Positions 18,355-28,133 are shown, numbered from the stretch's first letter. The stretch is DNA of 64,000 bases from Pacificispira sp965223125 (GCA_965223125.1 OZ244984.1:3906001-3970000); one strand, 5' to 3'. Notes: a model not told the origin generated them from the sequence alone. Made by a program: numbers and translations.

Positions 18355-20487
18355 TCAGCCGTCGCTGGCTCCCGATGGCAGCGGGGTCAGGCTGGGGGCG
18401 ACGGGCAGCGTCGGTGCTGCGGGGGTAGATGGAACTGCATCGATACCATGCACGACGTCAAGCGCTTCAAAATTCGGCGAGAGCAGTCCGCCATCCCGGA
18501 TATCGTTGATGACGTCGATCAGGTCCGATGTCTGGTTGGACATGGCGATGGCGACGGCGGCCAGGCCGATTGCCTTGGCCGGGTCATGGCCGATCTTGTC
18601 GGTAACCTCCTGCCCGAAATTCGGATCGCCCAGCCGTCCCGCCGCAGCTGCGACCCGGATCAGCGCCTGATAGCGCGGTACGGCAAAGCCGCCATCAACG
18701 GTGCGGGGCAGTGCCGTATCCTCCGGCGGTTCCGGTATCCGGGCTGCGGTATCATAGGCACCGAGCAGATCCCCCGCCGCCAGTTGCGCGAGTGAAATCG
18801 ACAGCAGGGCTGAATTGAACCCCGGCGCGTCCCGATGTTCGAAGGCGATCCGGTAGGCGGCGCTGATCGTCTTCTGCGCGTCCTCTATGCGCCCGCGCCG
18901 TGCCTCGGCAATCGCGATCTGCACCAGAGCCTGGACCCTGGCGATGTCTCCCGGCAGGACATCCGTCAGGTCCCTGGCTCGGCTGAAAATGGCTTGGTCG
19001 GCACTTTCCAGACCAACACGGATCTGGGTCCGGAGGACGAGATCAAGCGCATCAGGCACATAATCCGGCAAAGACGGCCAACCTGTCGGGTCGAGGGCTT
19101 CGGCCAGCAGGGCACTGGCCCCTTCCGGATCTTCCTCCAGCCCGCGACCAAAGGCGACCGGGGCCATCACCTGAGCGCGCATGCCGACATAGGGAATGTA
19201 TTCCTTCAACACCAGCGCCTCGGCAAGTTTCCCCTGGGAAATCAGCACCCGCCCCATGTCCAGCAGCGCGGCAGCGCGCGGTACATCCTCGGTGATCTTG
19301 AATGCCCCTTCGAAGGCATCTTTCAGGCGTCCGACCTGAGTCTGCTGCGAGACCAGGAATGTGATCACATCGAATCTCAGTGACTGATCCTCGACCCGCT
19401 CCGCCTCTTCCATCGCAAGCAGGAACAGAGGTACGGCGGCGTCGATATTGCGCCTGCCCAGCGCACCGGAAACAGCGGCGAGCGCCCGTGCCCGATCCGC
19501 CCCTTCCGGGATCAGCCGGACCACCGCCATGCCGCCGCGCTGGTTTCCGGCCTCCACCATCCGGGCGGCCAGCATCGTCAGGGCCTCCAGCCGCCCGTCA
19601 CTGGGACCATCGACAATATCACGCTGCGCGATGGTGAATGCCTGCTGGGCGCTGGCAACATCATCGGCGGCCAGCAGGGCGGCACCGATATCCATCAGAA
19701 TCCCGGCGCGCTCAAAAACACTGATTTCCAGACGGCGCGCCTCTTCCAGTGTCTCACGCAGAACGAGGGCAACCTCCTGGCGGGTTGCCGCATCGTCCTG
19801 TCGGGCCAGGGTCAGGGAAGCGACCTCCCGCAGGGCACGCACCCGCGCTGCGCGGTCCGGAATACGTTGGGCCGTCTGCATCGCCGCCTGTGGCAGGCCC
19901 AGTTCGGCCAGCCGCGTGGCGACCTCATGCAGGATCGTATCGCCCTCCCGCACCGTATCCGGGGTCACATCAAGCGTCTGCCATTCCACGACGGCCTGGT
20001 CGAGCCAGTCGCGCGCCATGACTGGATCCTTCAACACGATCTTGGTGTAATCGGATATCCAGATAAAGGAACGGGCACGCCAGACCGTATCGGTTATCCG
20101 CCGGGCGATTTCCACCGCGCGCTCCATCTGCCCCCTGGCAAGATAGGCGCGCACCACGCCGCTCTGTGCTAGCCCCACATCCTCGTCGGATTCCAGTGCC
20201 GCAACGGCAAGAAACTGTAAGCGCAGCAGGGCATCGGCCATCACCGCCAGGGTCACAGGATCAACCTCACTTGCCCGGTAGGACTCGGGTGGGTCAAAGG
20301 TCGGTCTTGCGATATCGTCCGCCGGTGTAGGTTCGGTCTGCGCCCAGACCCCGTCTGTACCCATCCCAGCCGTGACCATGCCGAAGATCAGCAGCAGGGC
20401 CGGAACGAGTTGATAACGCCGCCCCGACCATCCGGGGGCGGTGTCAGGCCTCGTCGGCAAAGACTCGGTTGAGGATCGTATCCACAT
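18355..20487 (-). CDS. exported helical-repeat (TPR-like) protein of unknown function
   Basis: A 710-residue protein. A basic N-terminus followed by a hydrophobic run (LVPALLLIFGMVTAGMG) and a small-residue site before QTEPTPADD look like a signal peptide, so it is probably periplasmic. The rest is a long solenoid of amphipathic helix pairs with recurring A-rich motifs (RALAAVSGALGRRNID, ALVQIAIAEARRGRIEDAQ), similar to tetratricopeptide repeats but degenerate. The C-terminal tail is Pro/Ala/Ser-rich. I do not recognise a function. The start overlaps the 3' end of purB by 44 bp in a different frame, suggesting co-transcription. Its stop lies 3 bp from that of glmS. Confidence 0.75.
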   Translation of the reverse strand: MWIRSSTESLPTRPDTAPGWSGRRYQLVPALLLIFGMVTAGMGTDGVWAQTEPTPADDIARPTFDPPESYRASEVDPVTLAVMADALLRLQFLAVAALESDEDVGLAQSGVVRAYLARGQMERAVEIARRITDTVWRARSFIWISDYTKIVLKDPVMARDWLDQAVVEWQTLDVTPDTVREGDTILHEVATRLAELGLPQAAMQTAQRIPDRAARVRALREVASLTLARQDDAATRQEVALVLRETLEEARRLEISVFERAGILMDIGAALLAADDVASAQQAFTIAQRDIVDGPSDGRLEALTMLAARMVEAGNQRGGMAVVRLIPEGADRARALAAVSGALGRRNIDAAVPLFLLAMEEAERVEDQSLRFDVITFLVSQQTQVGRLKDAFEGAFKITEDVPRAAALLDMGRVLISQGKLAEALVLKEYIPYVGMRAQVMAPVAFGRGLEEDPEGASALLAEALDPTGWPSLPDYVPDALDLVLRTQIRVGLESADQAIFSRARDLTDVLPGDIARVQALVQIAIAEARRGRIEDAQKTISAAYRIAFEHRDAPGFNSALLSISLAQLAAGDLLGAYDTAARIPEPPEDTALPRTVDGGFAVPRYQALIRVAAAAGRLGDPNFGQEVTDKIGHDPAKAIGLAAVAIAMSNQTSDLIDVINDIRDGGLLSPNFEALDVVHGIDAVPSTPAAPTLPVAPSLTPLPSGASDG

Positions 20488-21760
20488 GCTTCACGTGGTA
20501 GCCCATGTCGAACAGCGCGTCGATAGCATCGTCACTCAAATGCTGTGCCACATCTGCATCCGCTTTCAGCAGATCTTGAAAAGATGTGCCGGTTTTCCAG
20601 CTTTCCATCGCATTGCGCTGCACTGTGCGATAGGCATCCTCGCGGCTCATACCGGCCTGCGTCAGTTGCAGCAGCACACGCTGGGAATTGTGCAAACCGC
20701 CAAGACGATTCAGATTGGCCATCATCTCTTCGGGATAGACCACCAGTTTCTCGACCACGCCCGCCAGCCGATTCAGGGCAAAATCGAGGGTCACCGTTGC
20801 ATCCGGCCCGATCATCCGCTCGACCGAGGAATGGGAGATGTCCCGCTCATGCCACAGGGCGACATTCTCCAGTGCGGGGAAGGCATAGGCCCGCACCATC
20901 CGGGCAAGACCCGTCAGATTCTCCGTCAGCACCGGATTGCGCTTGTGCGGCATCGCCGAGGAACCTTTCTGGCCGGGGGAGAAGAATTCCTCTGCTTCGC
21001 GCAGTTCCGTGCGCTGCAAATGGCGGATTTCAATCGCCAGATTTTCGATGGAACCCGCGATCACCGCCAGCGTGGCGAAGAAATGCGCATGCCGGTCGCG
21101 TGGGATCACCTGGGTGGACATCGGTTCCGGGGTCAGGCCCAGCTTGTCCGCGACATAGGCCTCCACCGCCGGGTCGATATTGGCGAAGCTGCCGATGGCA
21201 CCGGAAATCGCGCAGGTGGCGATATCGGCACGCGCGGCAAGCAACCGGGTCTTGTTGCGAAGAAAGGCCGCATAGTGCCCGGCCAGCTTGATACCAAAAG
21301 TCGTCGGCTCGGCATGGATGCCGTGGGACCGACCGATACACACGGAATTCTTGTGCTCGATGGCGCGGGTCTTCAGGGCGGTCAGCAGCCGGTCGAGATC
21401 GCCCAGCAGCAGGTCAGCGGCCTGAACCATCTGCACCGCAAGGCAGGTATCCAGAACATCGGAGGATGTCATGCCCTGATGTACGAAACGGGAATCAGGT
21501 CCGATATGCTCGGCCAGTTCGGTCAGGAAGGCGATGACGTCATGTTTGGTCTCACGCTCGATCTCATCGATCCGGTCAATCCGTTCCTGTGTGTAGGGCT
21601 TGTTGCCATTCGCCCAGACGGCAGCAGCAGAGGCTTTCGGGATCACGCCGCGCTCAGCCAGCGCATCACAGGCATGGGCCTCAATCAGGAACCAGATATG
21701 GAACCGGTTGGCCGGTTCCCAGATCACGGTCATTTCCGGGCGGCTGTAACGTGGAATCAT
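20444..21760 (-). CDS. purB: adenylosuccinate lyase
   Basis: A 438-residue enzyme of the fumarase/aspartase superfamily. The signature GSSAMPHKRNP is followed by VLTENLTGLARMV; earlier conserved stretches are TSSDVLDTCLAVQM and GRSHGIHAEPTTFG. It catalyses two beta-eliminations in purine synthesis (SAICAR to AICAR, and adenylosuccinate to AMP). The N-terminus MIPRYSRPEMTVIW is typical of alphaproteobacterial PurB. It overlaps the following TPR-like gene by 44 bp. Confidence 0.97.
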   Translation of the reverse strand: MIPRYSRPEMTVIWEPANRFHIWFLIEAHACDALAERGVIPKASAAAVWANGNKPYTQERIDRIDEIERETKHDVIAFLTELAEHIGPDSRFVHQGMTSSDVLDTCLAVQMVQAADLLLGDLDRLLTALKTRAIEHKNSVCIGRSHGIHAEPTTFGIKLAGHYAAFLRNKTRLLAARADIATCAISGAIGSFANIDPAVEAYVADKLGLTPEPMSTQVIPRDRHAHFFATLAVIAGSIENLAIEIRHLQRTELREAEEFFSPGQKGSSAMPHKRNPVLTENLTGLARMVRAYAFPALENVALWHERDISHSSVERMIGPDATVTLDFALNRLAGVVEKLVVYPEEMMANLNRLGGLHNSQRVLLQLTQAGMSREDAYRTVQRNAMESWKTGTSFQDLLKADADVAQHLSDDAIDALFDMGYHVKHVDTILNRVFADEA

Positions 21761-21806
21761 GAAACTCGTATCCTTATTGTATGGCTATGGACTGGTATGG
21801 CCTGGA

Positions 21807-22454
21807 TCAGGGAACTTGCGGTTTATCGCCCCCATAGAGGCCGATGTTGAAGGCAATGGAAATCCGAGCGCCCTCGCCCCGGAACGGATCGACGAAATGC
21901 TGCAACCAACTGGGAAACAGCAGCATCAGTCCAGGCGACGGCTCAATCTTCAGCTTCTCGCCAAAGGGCGAACCCGGCAGCGGGATCATCTCCACCGCCA
22001 GACGCGGGTCCATGAAACTGAGCGTGCCGTTGAAATCCGTATCATCCGGATCGGGCGTGCCGGTATCGAGATAGACGATGCCGGAAACCATGGAGGAATG
22101 GTGCGTATGTAGGCGGTGGAAGCCGCCCCGGCGGCTGATATTGGCCCAGGCGGTGATCTGCGCCTTGCCGGTAAAAGTCTGCCCGCCGCCCATCTGCGCC
22201 AGATAGTCCGTCAATGCGACCCCGATGCGCTCCTTCAGGGTGCCGATCGCCGCGCCGTCCCATTTCATCAGATCGGTTTCGGAATGCCAGCCATTCACCA
22301 GCGCCCGGCGCATGCCGTCCGGCTGCGCAAGTTCCTTCGTCAGTACGATCTCTTTCAGCGCGCCCAGCAGTTCCGGCTCATCGAGCCTGCGCGTCAGGAT
22401 CGGCGTCGGCCATGCGAGCAGCATGCCATTGGGCAGTTTCTGATGCAGTGCCAT
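21807..22454 (-). CDS. putative 2OG-Fe(II) oxygenase (TIGR02466-type)
   Basis: A 215-residue protein matching the TIGR02466 pattern (family recollection). The N-terminal half has NGMLLAWPTPILTRRL and NGWHSETDL. The double-stranded beta-helix core has FHRLHTHHSSMVSGIVYLDT, a later histidine in FPSWLQHFVDPF, and an Arg in GEGARISIAFN, giving plausible iron and 2-oxoglutarate ligands. Its substrate is unknown. The ATG at 22454 (MALHQKLPNG) has AAGGTCGGG upstream and is preferred over the frame start at 22481. It lies 46 bp upstream of purB on the same strand. Confidence 0.78.
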   Translation of the reverse strand: MALHQKLPNGMLLAWPTPILTRRLDEPELLGALKEIVLTKELAQPDGMRRALVNGWHSETDLMKWDGAAIGTLKERIGVALTDYLAQMGGGQTFTGKAQITAWANISRRGGFHRLHTHHSSMVSGIVYLDTGTPDPDDTDFNGTLSFMDPRLAVEMIPLPGSPFGEKLKIEPSPGLMLLFPSWLQHFVDPFRGEGARISIAFNIGLYGGDKPQVP

Positions 22455-22538
22455 GGCGGAAACCCGACCTTGCGAATCCAAGCCTGTCTTTACCCCCAGT
22501 CGCGCCGGGTGGCAAGGGATGGGCCTCGCACAACAAGA

Positions 22539-24539
22539 CTAACCCTGCGTGGCGATGCGCGGGCGGCCGAAGGCGGTGGCGGAAATGCGGCTTTCGATGA
22601 AGACGGCGAAGGAACCGGCGACGGTGGCGATGCGGTCGTCGCGGGAGGTCTCGACCTTCACTTCCAGCGCGCCCGCCTCATCGGCACGGCTGCGGGCTTC
22701 TGCTTCCGCCAGGGCCAGGGCCTTGGCCGCCGCCGTCTCCAGATCGCGGAAATCCTCGATTCCCGACAGACCATGCACCCGATAGAGCCCTTCCGCCGGG
22801 GCGGTGATCAGGAGCTGCACCCGCTGGCTGACCCCGCCCGCTACCGCACCGACGGCGTTGCAGACCTCGGCATGGCGCGGCACATCGAATTCGGTATTCA
22901 GGCGGCGGGCGATTTCCGGATAATAGGTCTCGGCAGGCGCGCCGATGCCGATCAGCGGGCGGCGCAGATGGACCTCAAACCCGACCAGGGCTTCGGCATC
23001 CGCCTTGCGGCTGGCATCGGCAAAGGCGGTATCCATGAAGCGGCGCGCGCTGCGGCCCGGCGTTTCGGCCATCACCGCCTCGACGATGGCGATGCAGGAT
23101 TGCACCGTCAGCCGGTCGATCACGGCGCGCGCGAGGGCCTCCCCGCTCTCCGCTAGCGGCAGGCCGGGTCGCCGCTCGGTACGGGCGGTCAGTCCGGCGC
23201 AGAGGATGGCGGCATCCGCATTCCACGCCGATTGCAACCCCAGCACATGGGCGGCATCGGACGGCGTGAAGCCGGACAGGATCACCAGTCCCCGATCCAC
23301 GAGCCGCAGCAGCGGCTGTTCCGGCGCGCGCCCGGCCAGCAGCTGCTCCAGCGATTTCGGGCCGTCCTGCAGCATCTCCCACACCCGCTGCTCGCCCCGA
23401 CTCAGTGTCCCGCCGCGCCGCTCGCGCAGCTTGACCGCGAAGATGCCGTCATTGGGCTTCGACCACATCCGGTCCATCTGCACCTGCAGCGTGCCCAGAA
23501 CATCCGGATAGTCCCGCGCCAGCAGGCTGATCGGCACGCGGCGGCGGGGGCCGACTCGCAGAGCGCGCTCCTCATCCAGGCCGATCTCACTATCCCCACC
23601 CAGGCCGACCGTATGCACCGCAATCGCCTCGACCATCGTGCGATAGCCGCCTACGAAAGCCCCATCCGGGGCCAGCACGGGCTTAGCGTCCTTCAGGACG
23701 GCGATATCCGTCGTGGTGCCGCCGATATCGGAAATCACGCAATCATCCCGCCCGCTCAGGAACTGCGCCCCCACGACGCTCGCCGCCGGGCCGCTCAGGA
23801 TCGTCTCGACCGGTCGGGTCAGCGCGGTATCGGCGGAAATCAGCGACCCGTCCCCCTTCACCACCATCAGCGGTGCCTTGATCCCGTGGGTGTCCAGCAT
23901 CCCCCCGACCGCGACGATCAACTGCTGGATCAGCGGGACAAGCCGGGCATTCAGCAGGGCCGTCAGCGCCCGGCGTGGCGCATCGAGGGCCGAGGCAAGT
24001 TCATGGGCACAGGTAACGGGCAGATCGGTCTGGGCGCGCACCGCATCGCGCACGGCAACCTCATGACCGGGATTCCGGACCCCGAAATAGCCGCAGATCG
24101 CCACCGCCGACACCCGCTCCGACAAGGCGCGGATCTTCGGCAGGGCGCTTTCCAGATCCAGCTTCTCCCGCTCCTGCCCGTCGGGCAGATGGCCGCCCGG
24201 CAGAAAGAGCACCGGATCGCTCCCCATCGCCTGACGCAGACCCGCGCGGTCCAGCGCCTTTTCATCCTGCCCGATCAGGATCAGCCCGACCGGAAAGCCG
24301 TGCTGTTCCACAATCGCATTGGTCGCCAATGTGGTGGAGAGCGAGACGAGGCCGATATCAGAGGGGCTGAAATCCGGCAGCATCGCCAGCGCCGCCGCCG
24401 TCGCCTCGCTGACGCAGATCGACAGGTCATGCTTCGACGTCAGCGCCTTGGCAGACGCGATGACGCTGCGGGTCTCATCATCGAACAGGACGGCATCCGT
24501 ATAGGTCCCACCCGTATCAATCCCCAGAAGCACCGCCAT
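22539..24539 (-). CDS. hydantoinase/oxoprolinase family protein (HyuA-like)
   Basis: A 666-residue protein of the ASKHA fold. The N-terminal phosphate-binding loop is GIDTGGTYTDAVLFD; the second half has the conserved ISDIGGTTTDIAVLKDA and VHTVGLGGDSEIGLDEE. HyuA-type subunits use ATP to activate cyclic amides or related substrates and normally work with a HyuB subunit (family knowledge). No hyuB gene is adjacent, so it either acts alone or finds its partner elsewhere. The substrate is not known. It is followed on its 5' side by an AT-rich island. Confidence 0.88.
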   Translation of the reverse strand: MAVLLGIDTGGTYTDAVLFDDETRSVIASAKALTSKHDLSICVSEATAAALAMLPDFSPSDIGLVSLSTTLATNAIVEQHGFPVGLILIGQDEKALDRAGLRQAMGSDPVLFLPGGHLPDGQEREKLDLESALPKIRALSERVSAVAICGYFGVRNPGHEVAVRDAVRAQTDLPVTCAHELASALDAPRRALTALLNARLVPLIQQLIVAVGGMLDTHGIKAPLMVVKGDGSLISADTALTRPVETILSGPAASVVGAQFLSGRDDCVISDIGGTTTDIAVLKDAKPVLAPDGAFVGGYRTMVEAIAVHTVGLGGDSEIGLDEERALRVGPRRRVPISLLARDYPDVLGTLQVQMDRMWSKPNDGIFAVKLRERRGGTLSRGEQRVWEMLQDGPKSLEQLLAGRAPEQPLLRLVDRGLVILSGFTPSDAAHVLGLQSAWNADAAILCAGLTARTERRPGLPLAESGEALARAVIDRLTVQSCIAIVEAVMAETPGRSARRFMDTAFADASRKADAEALVGFEVHLRRPLIGIGAPAETYYPEIARRLNTEFDVPRHAEVCNAVGAVAGGVSQRVQLLITAPAEGLYRVHGLSGIEDFRDLETAAAKALALAEAEARSRADEAGALEVKVETSRDDRIATVAGSFAVFIESRISATAFGRPRIATQG

Positions 24540-24793
24540 GGTCGAACCCGATCCTCATTTCAGAAAACCCGCATATCGCCTCTTCGCACCACCCCCCGCC
24601 CCCGTCAATCGCCGTTTCGCCACTTCCTAGCGGGTTCACGACAATCGGCGAAGTCCTGCTGAGATTCGCGCAAAAGTAATTGAAAGAGTTTTTGATAAAT
24701 ATTTCTATAAATAAAAATTCAACTAATTTTCACATTCATAATAATTATGAAAATAAAACTCAATTTTATAAACAAAAATTATTATTATAAAAT

Positions 24794-26200
24794 TTATAAC
24801 ATACTTCTTGGAATAAAAAATTCTTCTATCATAGAAACATACCATCCTAATATTTCGCTAATTTCTTTAAGGTCTTTTCTAGTTTGTGTAATATACATAA
24901 ATTTATTATATTCATTTGGTAAATTATTATTTCTGGAACGAGAATTTTTATCTAACAGAAATTCCCAGGCGATCTTATATTGATTTATTTCGAATGAGGA
25001 TCCAATTGGAGCAATAAATTTTTGTATATCGCCCAATGTAAGCTCATCCGATCTTGCTTTATCGTACTTATCTTTGGATAGATGCCTCATTGCACACAGA
25101 ACCAATATTATTCTATTAATTCTTGTAAATTCATCTTTTGTAGAAGAATAAATTAAAATAATATCGGAAAAAATTTTCTCAATAGTTCTAAGGTTCGCAT
25201 TATAGTAAACGCATAAATTGCATAAACTTTCTTTTATTATTTTATCTTCTTCATAATCATAACTAATCTCCATTTCATTCCAAAGAAAAGATATATATTT
25301 ATCTATATGAACACGTTTATTATCTCGTTGAATCGGTAACACCGCACGAATATCATGGAATTTCTCAAGATATTTCCAAGCATCAATATCTGAACCATAT
25401 GTACCATTAACAGCAGCAACCAATTGATTCATATTGCTTACCAGAACAAAGACTACATCTTCGACAGAGAATAAATGCTTAATCTTTTCCAACACCTCCA
25501 AAGCATAAGAAGGGCGACATCGATCCAGCTCATCAATAATAAACACCAAAGGCCGCCGCGTAGTATCGCCACTTTTAGTTTTCTTTTTCGATAATTGCTT
25601 TGCAAGCGCGGAAAGGGCAATTCGAAAAGAAACAATGGTTTCCTGTTCTTCTCTCGCTTCACCAAGTTTTGTCTTAACCGCGGATTCCAGACCGTCACCT
25701 ATCTCCTGCCCTACCGCATCCACAGATTGTGTTAAAATACCCTTCATTTGCTGTAAACTTTCAGCATTTACTAACCAGCTTGTAAGCATCTGAATTAAAA
25801 GCCGACTTGCAACCGGCAATGCAGCACGACCAATTTTTGCACCCATTTCAGTGAAAGCTAAAAGCTTTGATTTATCTTCTTCATCGTCACGTAAGTTATC
25901 TTCGCCCAACGCGATGATTTCTGCTGCAATGGAGATAAATGGATTTTCTGAATGATCGTTTGCAAACGCATCGTAATAGATGACCGGTACCGATTGGCTG
26001 CGAAGATATCCCTCCCATTGTCTAGCAAAAGTTGACTTACCGCTTCCCCAAGGTCCGTCCAGCACCAAAGTAAGCGGTTGCGATAAACCGCAGATCATAT
26101 TGGTAAGGCGTTCTCCAAATTCACTGTAACCGAAAATATCATTCTCAACCGTAAAACCTTCGGTTGGTTTTATTTCCCGTTTTCGGGGTATTAAGAGCAT
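24794..26200 (-). CDS. KAP-family P-loop NTPase in an AT-rich island
   Basis: A 468-residue KAP-type NTPase. Walker A is GPWGSGKST at residues 49-57; Walker B is FIIDELDRCRPSYALEVLE near residue 225, and the sensor-like FVLVSNMNQL follows. These are family hallmarks. No membrane insertion between Walker A and B is obvious, although LPVASRLLIQML is hydrophobic. The gene is strikingly AT-rich (many AAA/ATA/TTA codons) compared with the GC-rich genes on both sides, which indicates horizontal acquisition. KAP NTPases occur in several candidate phage-defence loci; a defence role here is an inference. It stands alone next to tRNA-His, with no integrase in view. Confidence 0.85.
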   Translation of the reverse strand: MLLIPRKREIKPTEGFTVENDIFGYSEFGERLTNMICGLSQPLTLVLDGPWGSGKSTFARQWEGYLRSQSVPVIYYDAFANDHSENPFISIAAEIIALGEDNLRDDEEDKSKLLAFTEMGAKIGRAALPVASRLLIQMLTSWLVNAESLQQMKGILTQSVDAVGQEIGDGLESAVKTKLGEAREEQETIVSFRIALSALAKQLSKKKTKSGDTTRRPLVFIIDELDRCRPSYALEVLEKIKHLFSVEDVVFVLVSNMNQLVAAVNGTYGSDIDAWKYLEKFHDIRAVLPIQRDNKRVHIDKYISFLWNEMEISYDYEEDKIIKESLCNLCVYYNANLRTIEKIFSDIILIYSSTKDEFTRINRIILVLCAMRHLSKDKYDKARSDELTLGDIQKFIAPIGSSFEINQYKIAWEFLLDKNSRSRNNNLPNEYNKFMYITQTRKDLKEISEILGWYVSMIEEFFIPRSML

Positions 26201-26495
26201 CGCAATTCCCTATTTTCTATCAATCCAAGGATTCTTAATATAAACTTATTCTATTCAGCAACCAAGGAATTTTTATTTTTCAAAAATGTTGTTAAAGTTG
26301 TATCGTAGATTTTACAGCTTAATTTCCAAAGCCTGTTTTGATGTCGTTTAATATAGATAAATCCCTTATCGGAATTGTTCCCAAAGAATTGCCTCTATCC
26401 GATACCTCGCTCTTCCGAACCTCAAAATGAGTATAAATATATGATATCCCTGCGACTAAGGAATACCTTAGCCTCAAAGTCAGACAAGAAAAAAG
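26201..26495. other. AT-rich spacer between KAP gene and tRNA-His
   Basis: About 295 bp of AT-rich DNA with no convincing gene. It presumably contains the promoter of the KAP gene. A short stretch near 26375-26450 could be read as coding, but it has no ribosome-binding site and runs into the tRNA. No copy of the tRNA 3' end is seen at the far side of the island. Confidence 0.4.
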
Positions 26496-26573
26496 TGGGG
26501 TGGCTGATGGGACTTGAACCCACGACCTCCGGAATCACAATCCGGCGTTCTAACCAACTGAACTACAGCCACC
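26496..26573 (-). tRNA. tRNA-His (anticodon GTG)
   Basis: On the minus strand a complete cloverleaf can be drawn. The acceptor stem is GTGGCTG/CAGCCAC, the D arm contains AGTTCAGTTGGTTAGAAC, the anticodon stem-loop is CCGGATTGTGATTCCGG with GTG at positions 34-36, and the T arm is GTGGGTTCAAGTCCCAT. An extra 5' G (G-1) faces discriminator C73, the identity element of tRNA-His, and CCA is encoded. Confidence 0.96.
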
Positions 26574-26834
26574 GCAGTGGGGGCGATTGAGGCGCAGAGC
26601 GCATCGACCCGACGGCGGCGCTTTTACGCCGTGGCGGGGGTGGCGTCAAGCAATGGCAATGGCGCTGCGCGATATTTGCGCGGGGAGTGGAACCCTGTCG
26701 GGCCTTCACCAGGCACCGCTCGCCAGCCCGTCGCCCGAATGCGACGCCGCGCGCCAAAACGCCTTGTCGTCCCTCCGGGGGACGGCATAGTCTCTGGCTT
26801 CGATATGCGACCGACTGTCAGGGAGAACCGAACC

Positions 26835-28004
26835 ATGCTGACCCTCGCCTCCGGAATGAGCCGCCTGGGCACCGAAACCGCCTTTGACGTTCTGGCCAAG
26901 GCCAATGCGCTGGCGGCGCAGGGGGCGGACATGATCAATCTGGGGATCGGTCAACCGGATTTCCCGACACCGCCGCATATCGTGGAGGCCGGGATCAAGG
27001 CGCTGCGGGACGGCCATCACGGCTATACACCCGCCAACGGAATCCCGGCGCTGCGCCAGGCGGTCAGTGCCGACCTGCACCGTCGCCACGGGGTCGAAGT
27101 CGATCCGGGCCGCGTCGTCGTCGTGCCCGGTGGCAAGGTGACGATGTTCTTTGCCATGCTGATGTTCGGTGAGCCGGGGGCAGAGATCATCTATCCCGAT
27201 CCGGGTTTCCCGATCTATAAATCCGCCATCGACTTCACCGGCGCGACGGCAGTGCCCCTGCCGCTGCGGGAGGAGAACGGATTTGCCTTCTCCGCCGAGG
27301 AACTTCTGTCCCTGATCACGCCCAGAACGCGCCTGATCATCATCAACAGCCCGGCAAACCCGACCGGTGGTGTCACCCCGGTCGAGGAGATGGACAAGCT
27401 GGTCGCGGGCCTCGCCGCGCATCCGAATGTGGCGATCCTGAGCGACGAGATCTATTCCTGCATGCTCTATGACGGGCGGGAGCATCGCTCCATCCTGACC
27501 TATCCTGAAATGGCAGACCGGGCGATCATGCTGGACGGCTGGTCCAAGACCTATGCCATGACCGGCTGGCGCGCGGGCTTTGCGGTCTGGCCGGAAGCGC
27601 TGGCAGAGAAGGCGACTCGGCTGGCCATCAATGACCATTCCTGCGTCAACGCGGCCACGCAATATGCCTGCATTGCGGCCCTAGAAGGGCCACAGGATGC
27701 GGCCGTCGCCATGGTCAAAGCCTTCGACGAACGCCGTCGCGCCACGGTCGAGGCACTGAATGCGCTGCCGGGCGTAAGCTGCATCGAGCCGGGCGGGGCC
27801 TTCTATGCCTTCCCGAATATCAGCAAGACCGGCAGGGATGCCCGAACGATGCAGAACGACCTGATCGAGAAAGCCCATGTTGCCACCATCGCCGGAACCA
27901 GTTTCGGTGCCCATGGCGAGGGGTATCTGCGGATTTCCTATGCGAATTCAAAGGAAAACATCCTGCGCGCCATCACGCGGATCGGCGACTATCTGGCGGG
28001 TTAG
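26835..28004 (+). CDS. class I/II pyridoxal-phosphate aminotransferase
   Basis: A 389-residue fold-type I aminotransferase. Visible marks are INLGIGQPDFPTPPHIVEAG near the N-terminus, HGYTPANGIPALRQAV, the conserved NSPANPTGGV, the Asp/Tyr block VAILSDEIYSCMLYDG, the PLP lysine in DGWSKTYAMTGWRAGF, and the carboxylate-binding Arg in GEGYLRISYAN. It belongs with the aspartate/aromatic-type aminotransferases; the amino acid used is not certain. The ATG at 26835 follows AGGGAG by 8 nt; longer frames upstream overlap the tRNA region and have no homology. It is transcribed away from tRNA-His. Confidence 0.9.
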   Translation: MLTLASGMSRLGTETAFDVLAKANALAAQGADMINLGIGQPDFPTPPHIVEAGIKALRDGHHGYTPANGIPALRQAVSADLHRRHGVEVDPGRVVVVPGGKVTMFFAMLMFGEPGAEIIYPDPGFPIYKSAIDFTGATAVPLPLREENGFAFSAEELLSLITPRTRLIIINSPANPTGGVTPVEEMDKLVAGLAAHPNVAILSDEIYSCMLYDGREHRSILTYPEMADRAIMLDGWSKTYAMTGWRAGFAVWPEALAEKATRLAINDHSCVNAATQYACIAALEGPQDAAVAMVKAFDERRRATVEALNALPGVSCIEPGGAFYAFPNISKTGRDARTMQNDLIEKAHVATIAGTSFGAHGEGYLRISYANSKENILRAITRIGDYLAG

Positions 28005-28045
28005 GCGTCACTCATGTGACGCATCCGACCTGAAGAAACACCGGA

Positions 28046-28133
28046 CGAGTCATTCCCTCGAAGGCGGGAGGCCTGGGCTGCATGCGCCAATAGTGCCCGC
28101 CGCTCTGGACCCCGTATCAAGTACGGGGTGACG
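28046..28133. repeat. dispersed palindromic intergenic element, copy 2
   Basis: Starts GTCATTCCCTCGAAGGCGGGAG and ends CCCCGTATCAAGTACGGGGTGACG, in the gap between the aminotransferase and exonuclease III. Related to copies at 10515-10611 and 50229-50326 by its ends and by the GAAGGCGGG and CTCTGGACCCCG blocks. The terminal CCCCGTA/TACGGGG arms form a 7-bp hairpin. Confidence 0.6.

Noticed and set aside
24640..26573. Integrative element inserted at the tRNA-His 3' end
   Set aside because: No integrase gene and no repeat of the tRNA 3' sequence at the other end of the AT-rich stretch can be found.
26577..26834. N-terminal extension of the aminotransferase
   Set aside because: The in-frame sequence begins at the tRNA edge, has no homology to aminotransferases, and a proper ribosome-binding site stands before the ATG at 26835.
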